Positions 34,811 through 46,734 of a stretch of DNA of 64,000 nucleotides are shown here, in pieces (within the stretch, counting starts at the first letter, position 1; each line of letters starts with the position of its first letter). This DNA comes from Isoetes taiwanensis (taxonomy: Eukaryota > Streptophyta > Lycopodiopsida > Isoetales > Isoetaceae): assembly GCA_021234155.1 (NCBI GenBank), contig JAJEKV010000092.1, positions 3,238,561 through 3,302,560 on the forward strand, read 5' to 3'. The notes under the pieces were generated by a model. That model was not told where the DNA came from. It was given only the letters and a program-made list of their open reading frames with translations, and did not search any database. Both the position numbers and the translations under genes were made by a program.

Positions 34811-36212
34811 TCATGAGTCCGAAAGTATCTATGTAATGAGGCTTATATATATCTTTTGTTCACATTTGTGTTCACATTTCCTATCATAAGGAATGTGTAA
34901 ATGACACTATGCTGAATAGTATACTCGATAGTATACTTTATGACTATGTAAGTTTTTTTTTTTTTGAAGAAAAAAGATTTCTGATTTAAAGAAGCCTTGT
35001 ACCCTTTTTGGTCAATCAAAACAGTTACTTGATTGTTTCGACTGATATATTTTGTGACCTTGTACCACACCACACCCCACAATACCACACCACAATCCAC
35101 AACACCACACCACCACACCCCACCACACTCCACCACACCACATCATACCACCACCACCACCACCACCCCCCACCACCACACCCCACCACCACCACACACC
35201 ACACCACCCCCCACCACCACACTCCACCACCGCTCCACACTCCACCATTTGGTGTATGGTGTATGGTGAATGGTGTGGTGTGTGGTGGGGAGTGTGGTGA
35301 ATGGTGTGGTGTGTGGTGGGATGTGCTCGTTCTGGTGAATATGATAGTTGGTGTATGGTCTATGGTGTATGGTGTGTGGTGAATGGTGTGGTGTGTGGTG
35401 GGGGTGTGGTGAATGGTGTGGTGTGTGGTGGGATGTGCTGGATTACGGTGAATATGATAGTTGGTGTATGGTCTATGGTGTATGGTGTGTGGTGAATGGT
35501 GTGGTGTGTGGTGGGGTGTGTGGTGAATGGTGTGGTGTGTGGTGGGATGTGCCTGATTACGGTGAATATGATAGTGTGGGGCATGGTATGGTGCATGGTT
35601 TGGTGTGGTATACACACCCTAACAGTTTAGTGTTCATTTCATGCGAGATGGTATTGTTCAAGAGGTTTACGGACCAACATCGAAATTTTTGGCGATGCTT
35701 GAGATGCTTCAAGATGCATTTAAAGAAAAATACTCGAACATATTTTCCTATTGGCTCTTTGGTTACCATATTTTGTTAGTGTGCGGATCATAAATTTCGC
35801 ACCTTGAAATTCCTTGTTGGCTTTAATGTTTGTTTTGGTATACTATTTCAGTAATTGTACTTTGCATTTTATAATTAATGACAAAAACTGTCATTAACTT
35901 GAGTTGCACCAAAAACTTGAGTTGCAAACTAAGTACCAAACATGTTTCTTATATCTATCTGAGAAAAGGATAGAAATAGTTCGAGTTAACTAAAAGCGAT
36001 TGGAAAACTCGAGGAGAACAGGTTAAAAAAAAAAAATAGGCACAATAGCTGTAGAGAAGAGGAGTTCTGTCATTAATGAAAAAGCTTTACAAAAAATGAA
36101 GTCACAAGGACTATTGCTTCTGTATTTAATTAAAAAGCTTTACAAAGAATAGTCACAAGGACTATTACCAAAAAAATTGAAACCAGGGATTACAAAAAAC
36201 AAGGCTTGATCT
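34811..36212. other. gene-free interval around the CA/GT satellite
   Basis: Beyond the satellite (listed separately) there are poly(T) and poly(A) tracts (34950-34961 and 36026-36037). A duplicated segment of about 50 bp (AAAGCTTTACAAA...GTCACAAGGACTATT) lies at 36082-36170. The long His/Thr-rich open frames here are products of the simple repeat. Confidence 0.6.
35064..35600. repeat. CA/GT-rich satellite: inverted pair plus about 113-bp tandem units
   Basis: From 35064 to about 35247 one strand is made of CCACA, CCACC and CACAC words. From 35248 the same strand switches abruptly to GGTGTGG and GTATGGT words, so the two halves can pair into a large imperfect hairpin. Within the GT half, GAATATGATAG recurs at 35337, 35450 and 35564, defining a tandem unit of 113-114 bp. 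Confidence 0.85.
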
Positions 36213-36509
36213 TCAGGCCATCTTCAGCTCTATATGAAGGTCGTCCTCCATGGCATACATCTTCATTTCGAGGAGTCGCTCCTCGTCGAGGTAAGCCTCA
36301 TGCACCCACTCGATCACCCGCAACGAAGCGACAGCCTGATGATCCATGATGAGCTTCTCCACCTCTGGTGGAGTGAACTTCGCCCTGACTGTAACCGGGT
36401 GGCCTCCGGAGGAAGACACGGATCCTCCGGAGGAAGAGGAGGACCGTGCTGGCGAGGGAGGAGCAGGCACAATGGCATTCCTGCGGAGTGTGGTCTTGAA
36501 CTTGGCCAT
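36213..36509 (-). CDS. small Ser-rich ORF of 98 residues, unrecognised
   Basis: The minus-strand ATG at 36509 has a good context (CGCC before ATGG) and opens a 98-codon frame. The product has a basic N-terminus (MAKFKTTLRRN), a Pro/Ser/Gly-rich linker (PAPPSPARSSSSSGG), then a compact C-terminal part with VRAKFTPPEVEKLI, predicted helical and acidic towards the end. GC content of the frame is clearly above its surroundings, which supports real coding. No family recognised. A second 98-residue minus-strand ORF of similar architecture lies at 55350-55646. The upstream in-frame ATG at 36692 would add 61 hydrophobic residues and looks like leader sequence. It could be an accessory ORF of a mobile element. 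Confidence 0.4.
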   Translation of the reverse strand: MAKFKTTLRRNAIVPAPPSPARSSSSSGGSVSSSGGHPVTVRAKFTPPEVEKLIMDHQAVASLRVIEWVHEAYLDEERLLEMKMYAMEDDLHIELKMA

Positions 36510-37160
36510 GGCGGAAGTGAAGGAGATGGACGGAATGGGGAAGGAGTGAAGGAGATGGCGGAATAGACAATGGGGACGGAATGAAGCTGCAAGGCAGAAT
36601 TTTGGGAATAAAAGGGATGTTTGCATGCATACGATTTTGTTTTGGGAATTAGGCAGAAGAGGAAAGGGATGTATCCATGCATACGATTTCACACCTCGGG
36701 AGCCGATCCACCCACCTCAATATTTTTGCAAATATAAAATGTATAGGTTGAACCATATTATGAGACCAATTGCTTGGTATGCAGTTAGCACAACCCTAAC
36801 ACAAAGTTAGCAATATCCCACATGCATATATCACAAAAATCGTGCGCATATATAAATAGGGTTTTGCTGCTTCATTGATAAGTGTGGATAGAGATTAGAT
36901 GTTGAAAAGTTATGGCTCGCTGGCTTGTAATCTTGATTCATGTGGGCCAGCGTGTCATAACTGTCCAAGATGTAATCCTAGTCCACCCTTTTTTTTAGTA
37001 ATGGGCTCAAATATCCCACATGCATTCAATGTTCCACATGTTACCAAATCAACAATTGCCAAATCAACAAATGCCAAATGAATGGATTATGTTAAGGCAT
37101 ATTGTGTACCTATGCATATTGTGTTTGGTAAAGCGTGAGTCAACAATATAGAGATAACAA
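36510..37160. other. gene-free stretch
   Basis: Upstream region of the small minus-strand ORF, then AT-rich DNA with recurrent ATATCCCACATGCAT words (36813, 37012). No coding region seen. Confidence 0.45.
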
Positions 37161-37408
37161 GGAATATTCCTTATTACCTTGAAAGGAATATTCCTTATTG
37201 CATTGAAAGGAATATTCCTTAGCGCCTAGTTATCAGGAATATTCCTTATTACCTTCAAAGGAATATTCTTTAGTTTGTTTAAGTGCACCCATAGTTACAA
37301 GGAATATTCCTATTACCTTGAAAGGAATATTCCTTTTTGCATTGAAAGGAATATTCCTTAGTGCCTAGTTATCAAGAATATTCCTTATTACCTTCAAATG
37401 AATATTCT
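37161..37408. repeat. array of ten GGAATATTCC palindromes in two 139-bp tandem units
   Basis: Palindromes begin at 37161, 37185, 37209, 37236 and 37260, then again at 37301, 37324, 37348, 37375 and 37399. The second set repeats the first with a period of about 139 bp. Most are extended to AAGGAATATTCCTT. Spacing inside a unit is 24-27 bp. Each core also fits the heat-shock-element pattern nGAAnnTTCn, though no gene lies immediately downstream. Confidence 0.8.
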
Positions 37409-38038
37409 TTAGTTTGTTCAAGTGCACCCATACACAAGGAGCCCAAAAATGAACTATTATATCAAACTGGTATCAAACTGTCTAAAAACCATGGTATATG
37501 TGGTTTTTTATGCACAATTTTTTTTGGTGGAAGAAAACCACATATCATAGTGGTTTGTTGAGACTATAGTGATTTATGACATGGTTATCCATGTTGGTTA
37601 TTGAAACTATAATTGATTCTTAAAACTAGCTATGGTTTATGAGATAGTTTCTTGCCATAGTAATAGTCTATTAAAAGTATCTTGAATAGTTGTGCTTTGA
37701 AGGCTAGTTTTTTTTATTATATACAATATTCATCAATGTATATGACATAGATTTAAGACTGCTCATTGGGCACATGCTTCATGGATGCTCAAGCTTTATG
37801 ATGATGTGGCCAGTGGAATTAACACTAAGAACAACTGTTTTTTTTTTTTTTTTTTTTTTTTTTGGAAGGGGGGGGGTTTAGTGAAGCTATGGGTGTTATG
37901 CATGTATATGTATTGCGCATATGGTGGGCGCATGTTTTATGAAATTTGCACAAGAAGTTATGTGATATATTAAGATGTGTTATTGTTTATGGATGATTGA
38001 TGTTAATTGGTTGGTTCACTTGATCGACACTGTGTAGG
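37409..38038. other. gene-free stretch
   Basis: AT-rich, with a 24-nt poly(T) tract followed by G-rich sequence near 37840-37876. No coding region seen. Confidence 0.5.
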
Positions 38039-38165
38039 TCTCAAGTTCAAGTCCTCATGTGGACACTCAATATCTCAAGTCAATCAATAACTAATGTTTA
38101 CAGTCTCAAGTTCAAGTCCTCATGTGGACACTAAATATCTCAAGTCAATAACTAATGTTTACAGT
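38039..38165 (+). repeat. 65-bp tandem duplication with tRNA-like B-box word
   Basis: Two units start near 38039 and 38104. Each contains TCTCAAGTTCAAGTCCTCATG, in which AGTTCAAGTCC is close to the Pol III B-box. The preceding TTGGTTGGTTCACTTGATCG could be a decayed A-box region. It resembles the head of a tRNA-derived SINE, but the match is weak. Confidence 0.4.
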
Positions 38166-38181
38166 TATCATTCACAACAGT

Positions 38182-38650
38182 AGCTTCGTATAGTCTACAT
38201 TCAAATGTCTCTCAATGTCTTTAATCCCATGTCTTCTAAATAGTCTACATTCAAATGTCTCTGTAATGCCTTTAATCCCATGTCTTCTAAATGACCCATG
38301 AGCAATGAATGTCGGCATGATGGGCATAAAAGATGGGATCCTTTGTGGCAGAATAGAGGGATCTCATGTCTTGCAATTGGGGTTTTTTGGCATGGGATCC
38401 CATGTCTTACAAATTGGGGTAGCTTCATATAGTCTACATTCAAATGTCTCGCAATGTCTTTAATCCCATGTCTTCTAAATAGTCTACATTCAAATGTCTC
38501 TTTAATGCCTTTAATCCCATGTCTTCTAAATGACCCATGAACGATCAATGTCGGCATGATGGGCATAAAAGATGGGATCCTTTGTGGCAGAATAGAGGGA
38601 TCCCATGTCTTGGAAATTGGGATTTTTGGCATTATATTTGGTTGCAATTT
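38182..38650. repeat. 239-bp tandem duplication with internal sub-repeats
   Basis: The segment starting AGCTTCGTATAGTCTACATT at 38182 recurs at 38421 with about 90% identity by eye. Inside each unit the block TAGTCTACATTCAAATGTCTC...TTTAATCCCATGTCTTCTAAAT occurs twice. A minus-strand open frame (38201-38668) reads through it, but its repeats mirror the DNA repeats, so I do not call it a gene. Confidence 0.8.
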
Positions 38651-39071
38651 CATTATCCCAATTCTCATATGGAAGCCTGAAATGTTGGACCATTTAGCGT
38701 TCTTGCAGACTTCTGTGGCATGGATGGAAGAAACAACCAGCTGAAAACGATATCAGCCTATTATGGCTAAACCCTATATTATGGCATCTCAGCCGCTGGA
38801 TAATAGCACGTATGGGAACATATTTCCTCTCCACAAATCCACAACGCCCAATTCAATTTTTTTTCAAGTCAAACTGCCCCTTGTTGACCCGACTAAAGGG
38901 GGCATTATTAAAGCACACACCATTGGATAAAACAGTATTCTGGCTTTTGTACAGTTTAGTATGAAAGCAACAGAACAGATTATTGTATAATGTTTCCGCA
39001 ATCAAAAGAGTATTCTTGTAACAACACTCCATGGCTCAACAATACTAAGAAAATTACAGAATTACATGAGC

Positions 39072-39090
39072 CTGGGGAATCGAACCCCAG
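39072..39090 (-). repeat. tRNA T-arm / Pol III B-box-like hairpin, copy 1
   Basis: The minus-strand reading CTGGGGTTCGATTCCCCAG has a perfect stem and a perfect B-box (GGTTCGATTCC). No cloverleaf or A-box can be fitted around it, so it is not a tRNA gene; more likely it is a tRNA-derived repeat. Confidence 0.5.
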
Positions 39091-39187
39091 TTCCAATCCG
39101 ATGCTCATGGCTTAAACTTATTTGAACCTTCACAATCCAGTTTAATTTTTGATCCTGATACAACTCAGGCTTGCAACAGACCAGGGC

Positions 39188-39206
39188 TTGGGGAATCGAA
39201 CCCCAA
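39188..39206 (-). repeat. tRNA T-arm / Pol III B-box-like hairpin, copy 2
   Basis: The minus-strand reading TTGGGGTTCGATTCCCCAA, 116 bp from copy 1, carries the same perfect B-box. The flanks resemble copy 1 (GGCAT.GGATT upstream on the minus strand), which suggests a dimeric or tandem tRNA-derived element. Confidence 0.5.
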
Positions 39207-41028
39207 CAAGAATCCTATGCCTTTGGCTTACCTGATGAACCGCCCTTTGAAGATCTTTAAAAAGTTTTTCTTTTGTGGCTATGGCAAGGACCTGCTGCAA
39301 CAGTGCTCAACCCCTGCAAAGCACAGATTATCCAGAAAACCTTTGTGTTACAGAAGAAAAACATGGGTCATGCAAAAACTCTCAAGGCAAAAACATTGGC
39401 GAAAACACAAGGCTATCTGTCCCTCCTTTCATTTCATCAAATAAAGAGCATTTTCGACAGTTTTTCTTCATGCCCTTCTGGCTATGGCCCCTTTCGCGGA
39501 GATGCGGAAGAGCTGGAGGTAGAAGTAATATCTGGAGGTGGAAGTAGGATCCAGACTTGGAGGAGCTGGAGTTGGAAGCCTTTGAAAACCGCATCAAACC
39601 GCCTTTGAGCACATCAGCAAACCGCATCGCCATCATAAGCACAACATCAACAAAACATAAGCACCAAACCGCACAAAACATAAGCACAGGACCGAACCAT
39701 ACAGCACCAAACAGAGCTGGAGTTGGAAGCCTTGCTCCCCATCGCCTCCATCGCCATCGTCTCCCTGGTCGCCATCCGAGTTTGGCATCATCATCCCTAG
39801 CCGCCATCTGCCAAGTTGCCCAATGGTTCTTACAGCCATTTGCCAAGGCCAAGGCCGGCATTTGCCAAGGCGCCCAAAATCTGCTATAGCCATTTTCTTC
39901 GAAGCCATCCAGAATAGAAAGCCATGTGCAACATCGTCATGTTAGGCATCGTCTGTTCCTCCCCCAGAAATGAACAAAATCAAACCCTAGATTCTGCTGT
40001 TTCGAATCCACAGTGCCTCTGTCAGCAAATATGGTATTCCAATATGAATACCAAGAATAACCTTAACAAATCATAAGTTATAAATATACGGTTTTTTATT
40101 GGGCACACATTATCAAAACTGTATCTGGCCAGAAGCATGTGGCTGTGCCGAGCTCGGTGTAAGGGCATTTCAATAATTTAAAGAAATAAAGAGGCATTTT
40201 TATATTTTAAATAAAGTACATAGGCATTTTATATAAATTGCGCAAAATTTTAAGGGGAAAAAAGGGGGGGAAATTCTAACGTGCTATTTTTGGTCGGTCG
40301 GCTATATGGCGAACTGCGGAGGCTATAGCGCTAGCAATCTCGGCGATCTTGGCGAACTTCCAGAAGCCTTGGGTTAACCCTTAAGGTAGCAGATCATTTG
40401 CTCCGTTCCTTTTTGCATTTATTTTTGCTTCAGCCGCTGATCTTTAGTTTTCTGGCTTTTGCTTACAGATTTGCGATGGAGCTTCCCTTTGACATCTTCA
40501 TAGCCATGGCAACATGCGCCATCGTAGCGCCAGAGTGATTATTTTGGTAGCTAAATCGCTGGTGTTAAGACTCAGAATTGGAATATTGCTTTAAAAAAAT
40601 GTCGGAAGTGGTCCTGGCTGGCTTTATGCATTTCGGATTTTGCCGATCAGTTGCTTGACTCTATTCTGAACTCCTATGTTAATCTCTTAGGAAGTGGTTC
40701 ATAGCGTCTTAGGATTGCCATGACGTTTTGTTGGTGGCATTCCAGGTTCTTCAGCAGACACAGGTGCCCCTTTTGTGCAAGTAGATAACCAGGTAACCAT
40801 GATCTGTTCGTTACTCATTTTTAAGGGGGTAGCATATAGTGTGTAATTTTTGGCGCTCCAGCTTGCCAGGGAGCGGATCTCTACAGTTTTTAAGGTTTAA
40901 TAAGCGCGTTACGGCGCCGTTTGTAAAACTTGCATGTTGATCTCATATGCCGGTAATACCTTTCCAGTTGTAAGCTTTCAGACTTCTGCTTTATTTCAGA
41001 CAACAAAGCTATGATCATCATATTATAA

Positions 41029-41764
<736 letters not shown>

Positions 41765-42222
41765 GTAATACTTGACATTATTTTCTTCAATTCTTGAGAG
41801 AAGTTAATCCCATTATTTGAAGTTGCAGAATTTAAGAGCTGAATGGATTTGTTTGGGTTCAATTCCCAAAGAGGTTTTTTTAAACTTTATATAGTTTTTC
41901 AATATAGTTTTCTTTAGAACCTCGTGTCACTATCTAAGAAAGACCACTCTTGAAAACAACACATAGAGGAGGAACAAAAAACTATTTCTCATTTAAACTA
42001 ATACTAATAATACCAAAACTAATGCCACTTGTATCCCCAAAACGGACTTGGTTTCCAAGTTAAAAGATGCCTTGTTATATTTATTAAACCAATATCAGTT
42101 CAATTGTCTAAAGCACCATCTATCTGCAAAAATACAATTTGTAGTTAACTTATAAATTTTGACAAAGAAACTGAGAGATTTCGATGTATGGAACAAGATT
42201 GCTTCACAAAAAATATGTAGGC

Positions 42223-42314
42223 AACTTCCTGTAAAAACCAACTTAAGTTGTATGCACAATTAATAGGAAACTTCCTGTAAAAACCAACTTAAGTTGTATG
42301 CACAATTAATGCCA
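42223..42314. repeat. 46-bp tandem duplication
   Basis: Units at 42223 and 42269, each AACTTCCTGTAAAAACCAAC followed by TTAAGTTGTATGCACAATTAAT. Confidence 0.85.
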
Positions 42315-42566
42315 AATCATTACTGGTCTATGGCCTGGACCACATACTTAAAACACAGCAAAAAACCACTATTATAAACACACTAACAAACTGAACAAAT
42401 AAACTACCACAGAGCACCACGATGGTGAACTATAGTAAAGAACTAGTCATGGTTATTCAACACATTAACCCACTTAGTAACATTAATTTATTATAGTGGT
42501 TTCGTTAAAAAAATGATAAAAAAAACTAATAACTATTTTTTTTTGGGGGCCTTGTGATAGTTACAA

Positions 42567-42600
42567 GGAATATTCCTTATTACATTGAAAGGAATATTCC
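42567..42600. repeat. GGAATATTCC palindrome pair
   Basis: Two GGAATATTCC palindromes 24 bp apart, preceded by GTTACAA. This is the same arrangement as one part of the array at 37161-37408, so the family occurs twice in the window 5 kb apart. Confidence 0.75.
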
Positions 42601-43569
42601 ACATTGAGTATAGCCCTTTCATTTGAGCTAGGCTTGTGGGATATATGCCAGCATCAACCATTGGCCAATTGGGTCAGAAAAAGAGGACAGTGGAATAGAT
42701 TTTGAGAAAAGGATGTTGAACAAATCATTGGCACAAATCATTGGTTAAGGAACAAATCATTGGCATGGTACGAGCCATATCAGAAACAGGGGAGAAGGGA
42801 ATAGACAGGGATAAAAATTCCTTTTTTACCTGTGGTGGCTGGTTGATTCCGATGGCGGGAGGAGATCGAACGACTAGATCACAATCCATATCCCCAATTC
42901 AAATGCAAACTCACCTGGCGCACCCGATTCTTGAGGAGATCAATGCGAGGGGAAACCAATTGAACAAAATCAAGCGGAGAGGCGATCCACGAGTTCAAAG
43001 GTACTCCTATTCTTAAACATGCTTTTGTTCCTAATCTAACAATTGCTTATGATGTTCTACACAGATGCAAAGAGGAGACTTAACAATGTTGGAAGCATGG
43101 ATCGAGCGGGGGATGAGGAATCCCAATTATCTAAAGCAGAACTAGAGAGTATTCTCATTCAACTTAAACAGGGAAGTTGTGCATGCAAAAGCAATCAACA
43201 AAGTCTTTGAAAAGGGCTGAGGTTTGGAGATTCAATAGCCTCAAACCATACTTTACCAATCTCTATCATAAATGGCAAATGAAGGCGAGAAGCACATGTC
43301 TTATATTGTTAGACTTCACCAACTTCAAGCGGTATCCCGGACACTCTTCTCACAATTTTAGGAGCAGGGACCATTGCTGATCTCACTTCTGAGGACCTTA
43401 CGGATGAATCTTGAGTCTTGAATCTTGAATCTTGAGACCTTACGCTACGGTGTTTTTACAACTTACACTAAGTATAACAGTCTTGGAACTATATAAACAA
43501 TATATTAATGTTTGTGTTTTAAACGGTTCACATTTCGATTACATTAGGTTTGCAAGTCCATGCCTTAGT

Positions 43570-46500
43570 GCATAGAAAAGTTACTTCAACAACAGGTTAG
43601 CGTATTACGAGAGATTCTACAATCTCGGCAAATTTCCAGCAACATTTCATGCCAATAGTTAGTCGGTTCATATGCATAAGGTGTACCTTTAATCTTATGT
43701 TTGGTGGCTCCAATGGAAATCTCACCCCAATTCTTGACTTCGGGATGGACAAGAACTTTCTTTCCTTGAATAAGCCTCTGTACTTTTGATGGCAACCGGG
43801 GAATCAATTCAAAGTAGTTACCAGCTATAACTTCATTACCACAATAAAATTCATTTCCATAGTCATCCTTGGTGTCTTCTTGAGGGCATGTTTCACTTAT
43901 GTGCTTTGGATGAGATAATAAGGGACCCTTTCATAATTGTCCGGGGATGTGAATGATGCAAAATAATCTCCAACACGCACATTGTCCACGTCATTTGCCC
44001 ACAAGTCCCTCGCCTGCGTACCCATCTTCTTCAACATTGTCCCCTGTTTGTAGGCTCTAGTTTTCTCAACTCCCACCGCCACAATGATCAGCATTCTCAC
44101 AAGCGAGGCCAATCAAAATTGATGCATGCCTTACAAAAACATGAAAGAGATCTACACATAAACTTTGTTGGATCATTTGGATCTATGGATGATACTTAAT
44201 GAAGAGATTGCACCCCTTTCACTTTGGGAGCACATCAAATCTTTGGGAGCGGTCAATGTCGGACACCTTCCAAAATACCCTTTCCACATCGAAATTTTCT
44301 CTTCAAGAACCTCACATGCGGTTTCGCATTTTTTTATCACTTTCCCATCTTTTTTTTCTTTGTTACGCCTCGAGCCATAGTTTGGCTATGGCTCCTTCTA
44401 AAAATCATGTGTGCCCTTCCCATGTCTTGAGCCAAAGAAATTCCGGTGCATTTCGATCTTATGCTCTTGATGATACCTAGTTACATGATAGAAAGCTCTT
44501 CTCGACTTGAATTGGGCTGCACACCCGTCGGACCAAACTAAGTGGTATTTCATATGACCAGCACCATTTTCTTTCAGCCAATTGAGGTGCATCTTGAATG
44601 CTTTTTGTACAAAGTGAGTATCATGTGTTTTGTCATCTGAAATAAAGAAGTGCACATATTTCCTCATTTTACCTCGTACCTTGAACATCATTGATGTGGA
44701 CCAATATGTTGATTTGTTCATTGTACCAATGTTGTGCTTGAATCTCGTTGAATGGCTTCAAAGTATAATTCTCAGAAATCAACAAGCCCGATAATCTGGT
44801 ATCATCATGAAGACTCTTCATGGATTCCTTGAATTGTTTGCCAATGTGCCACAAAGTTATGATATACAAACTTGACATATGATCAAACATGTTATCCAAC
44901 ATATTCTTTGGAGCTGCCTTTCTTGTCAATTAGCTTTAGTCTTCGTGAAGTTCCTTTCTTGAGGGCTCATTAACATAACCATAGACTTGCCAATCAAGCG
45001 TTTGATCAATCGCTCCTTGTATTCTCTTGGACACAACTCAATTAATTATTTCCCACAATTTCCACAATCTTATTTGATACATTGTAGCTTATGCCACTTT
45101 CGTTGCCACTTTTCTTGCTCTGTCACATACCATAGCCCTCCAAAATGTGCTAACATTATCAAATGTCTTGTCCTTGGCTTGACATATTCCAAGATGAGCT
45201 TGGATCGCACACACCACAATTGCACGAACAATTTTCATGGAGTCTTGACCTCATCAAATTAAATGCACTGCTTTATGCGGATCGATTGCTCATGTTTCAC
45301 GCAACAACATGTGTTTCTTTCCTTTAGCTTTCTAATGCAAGAAGGTTTTAAGTATTCAAATTGCCTAAGCCCAATCCGAACCTCTAGATCTTGATCCACA
45401 AAATTCGGAATAATTCGGCACTGTAAAATTACAAAGTGAAATAAAATTAGTCACCTCATTACATTACATTACATACAAATCTTTTACATATTCAAGACCC
45501 TAAACTCCCACACATACATGTACATTCTGACATGAATTTTATTTCATTTACTATGAAGTCACATAATTTTTTGACAATTAATACATCTCCACACTAATTT
45601 CTTCTTAGTTACTGCCTACATCTACAATACATCCAGAACATACATGTAAACAAATATACATCCAGAATATACATGTAAACAAAATATACATGCGTGTTGC
45701 CATGAAATAATTTGACATTTCCATGTAGAACAACTAGAGCATTTTGCATCTACATTACATTCAAAAAGTAAAGAAATCTGTTACAAACTTTACATCAGTG
45801 TTACAAAATAAAAAACATCTTTATTCTGCCAAAAAGTAAAGAAATCTACAAACTTTACATCAGTGTTACAAAATAAAAAACATCTTTATTCGAAAAACAA
45901 GATGCAATTCTGACTAAATTACGTCGTGCACGTGTAATGTCAATATATTCCTCTTCTTCATGACATCTCTAATTTTTGGTGAAACCTTTGAGTTATCTAA
46001 CCAAAACTGAGCAACCATATCCTTCATAGCCTGATCTATCGTATTTGTTCTTGGATTTCGACCTGCTAATGCCCACAGATTTGTTCCACCTAGTGACATT
46101 CTTTTCCTTCTCTCCACTGCTAGTTTCATATTTCTAGGATGTATTTTCAGCAACTTAGCTGCTAGTGAAGTCTTCTGTAATTCTCCTTCCTCTCCAACCA
46201 CCATAGATAGTACAGAATGCTTTGCAGCAAGTCTGTCATTAGGCCATCCTTTAAATTCTTTACCAGATCTATTTTCACGATAGCCTCTTGAGGCCTTCCA
46301 ATGACTGGCTCAAATAGGAATTGCAATCTTTTGTCCTGCAATAATCTTCTTGCAAATATACTTTGCTGTTTTGGAGTCAAATTAGATACCTCATTCATTA
46401 TGAGATTTACAGAAGCATTCACCTTTCTTCTAATTGGCTTTGTCACGTATCCACCCCTACAAACCCTCTGTTTCGATTTTCTTTGCACGCTTGTAGCGGT

Positions 46501-46734
46501 GATTGCTTTTCGAAACTTCATCAGCGGGAGGATTGAAATCTGAACCCGATGCGACCTCGAAGTGCTTGCATGAGAGTCCAATCCTTCTTCCATAGTTTCT
46601 TCTTCAACTGGTGCTTTAAGACATCGATCCATTCTGCAGAAAGGGGATACATTACTGCTTGAAGGGATTTGTATTACTGCTTGAAGGAAAGGGATTTCAA
46701 TTTCTTCAAGATACATTTGTTTCTTGAAATGCAT
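43570..46734 (-). pseudogene. transposase-like gene remnant with SDGCAAQFK and HGKG motifs
   Basis: Minus-strand pieces occur in a consistent order. An N-terminal part with basic and helical segments (46734-46205) is followed by LWALAGRN and VAQFWLDNSKVSPKIRDVMKKR (about 46095-45940). A Cys/His segment comes next (FEYLKPSCIRKLKERNTCCC, about 45365-45300), then an LCPREYKERLIKRLIGK-like segment (about 45040-44980). An HxxxLVWSDGCAAQFK...FFGSRHGKG core follows (44560-44405), then a basic C-terminal part (44112-43586). I know this layout (FW...SP...DV, CCC, SDGCxxQ, FGxxHGK) from an uncharacterised repetitive family in plants and animals that behaves like a transposase. The SDGC and HGK segments presumably form the nuclease core. 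Stops and frame changes show decay; intron borders are not certain. Confidence 0.55.
45762..45900. repeat. 68-bp tandem duplication
   Basis: Units near 45762 and 45830 share CAAAAAGTAAAGAAATCT and TTTACATCAGTGTTACAAAA. Confidence 0.8.

Larger units (their letters stand above)
41765..43569. other. gene-free stretch
   Basis: AT-rich; no coding family recognised. A 46-bp tandem duplication and a second GGAATATTCC pair are listed separately. An open frame at 42741-43016 has no recognisable domain. Confidence 0.45.

Noticed and set aside
35025-35615. 196-codon His/Thr-rich minus-strand frame and its plus-strand mirror frames
   Set aside because: Pure product of the CA/GT satellite; open in several frames at once.
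37161-37408. CRISPR-like array
   Set aside because: Short palindromes at regular spacing, but the spacers are themselves repeated and the genome is eukaryotic; it is a satellite.
38201-38668. 155-codon minus-strand frame
   Set aside because: Its internal protein repeats coincide exactly with the tandem DNA duplication, and there is no domain.
39072-39206. tRNA genes
   Set aside because: Only the T-arm and B-box are present; no acceptor stem, D-arm or A-box can be built.
39382-39908. Overlapping frames on both strands near 39.4-39.9 kb
   Set aside because: Three frames overlap, low complexity (Trp/Arg or Pro-rich), no signature.
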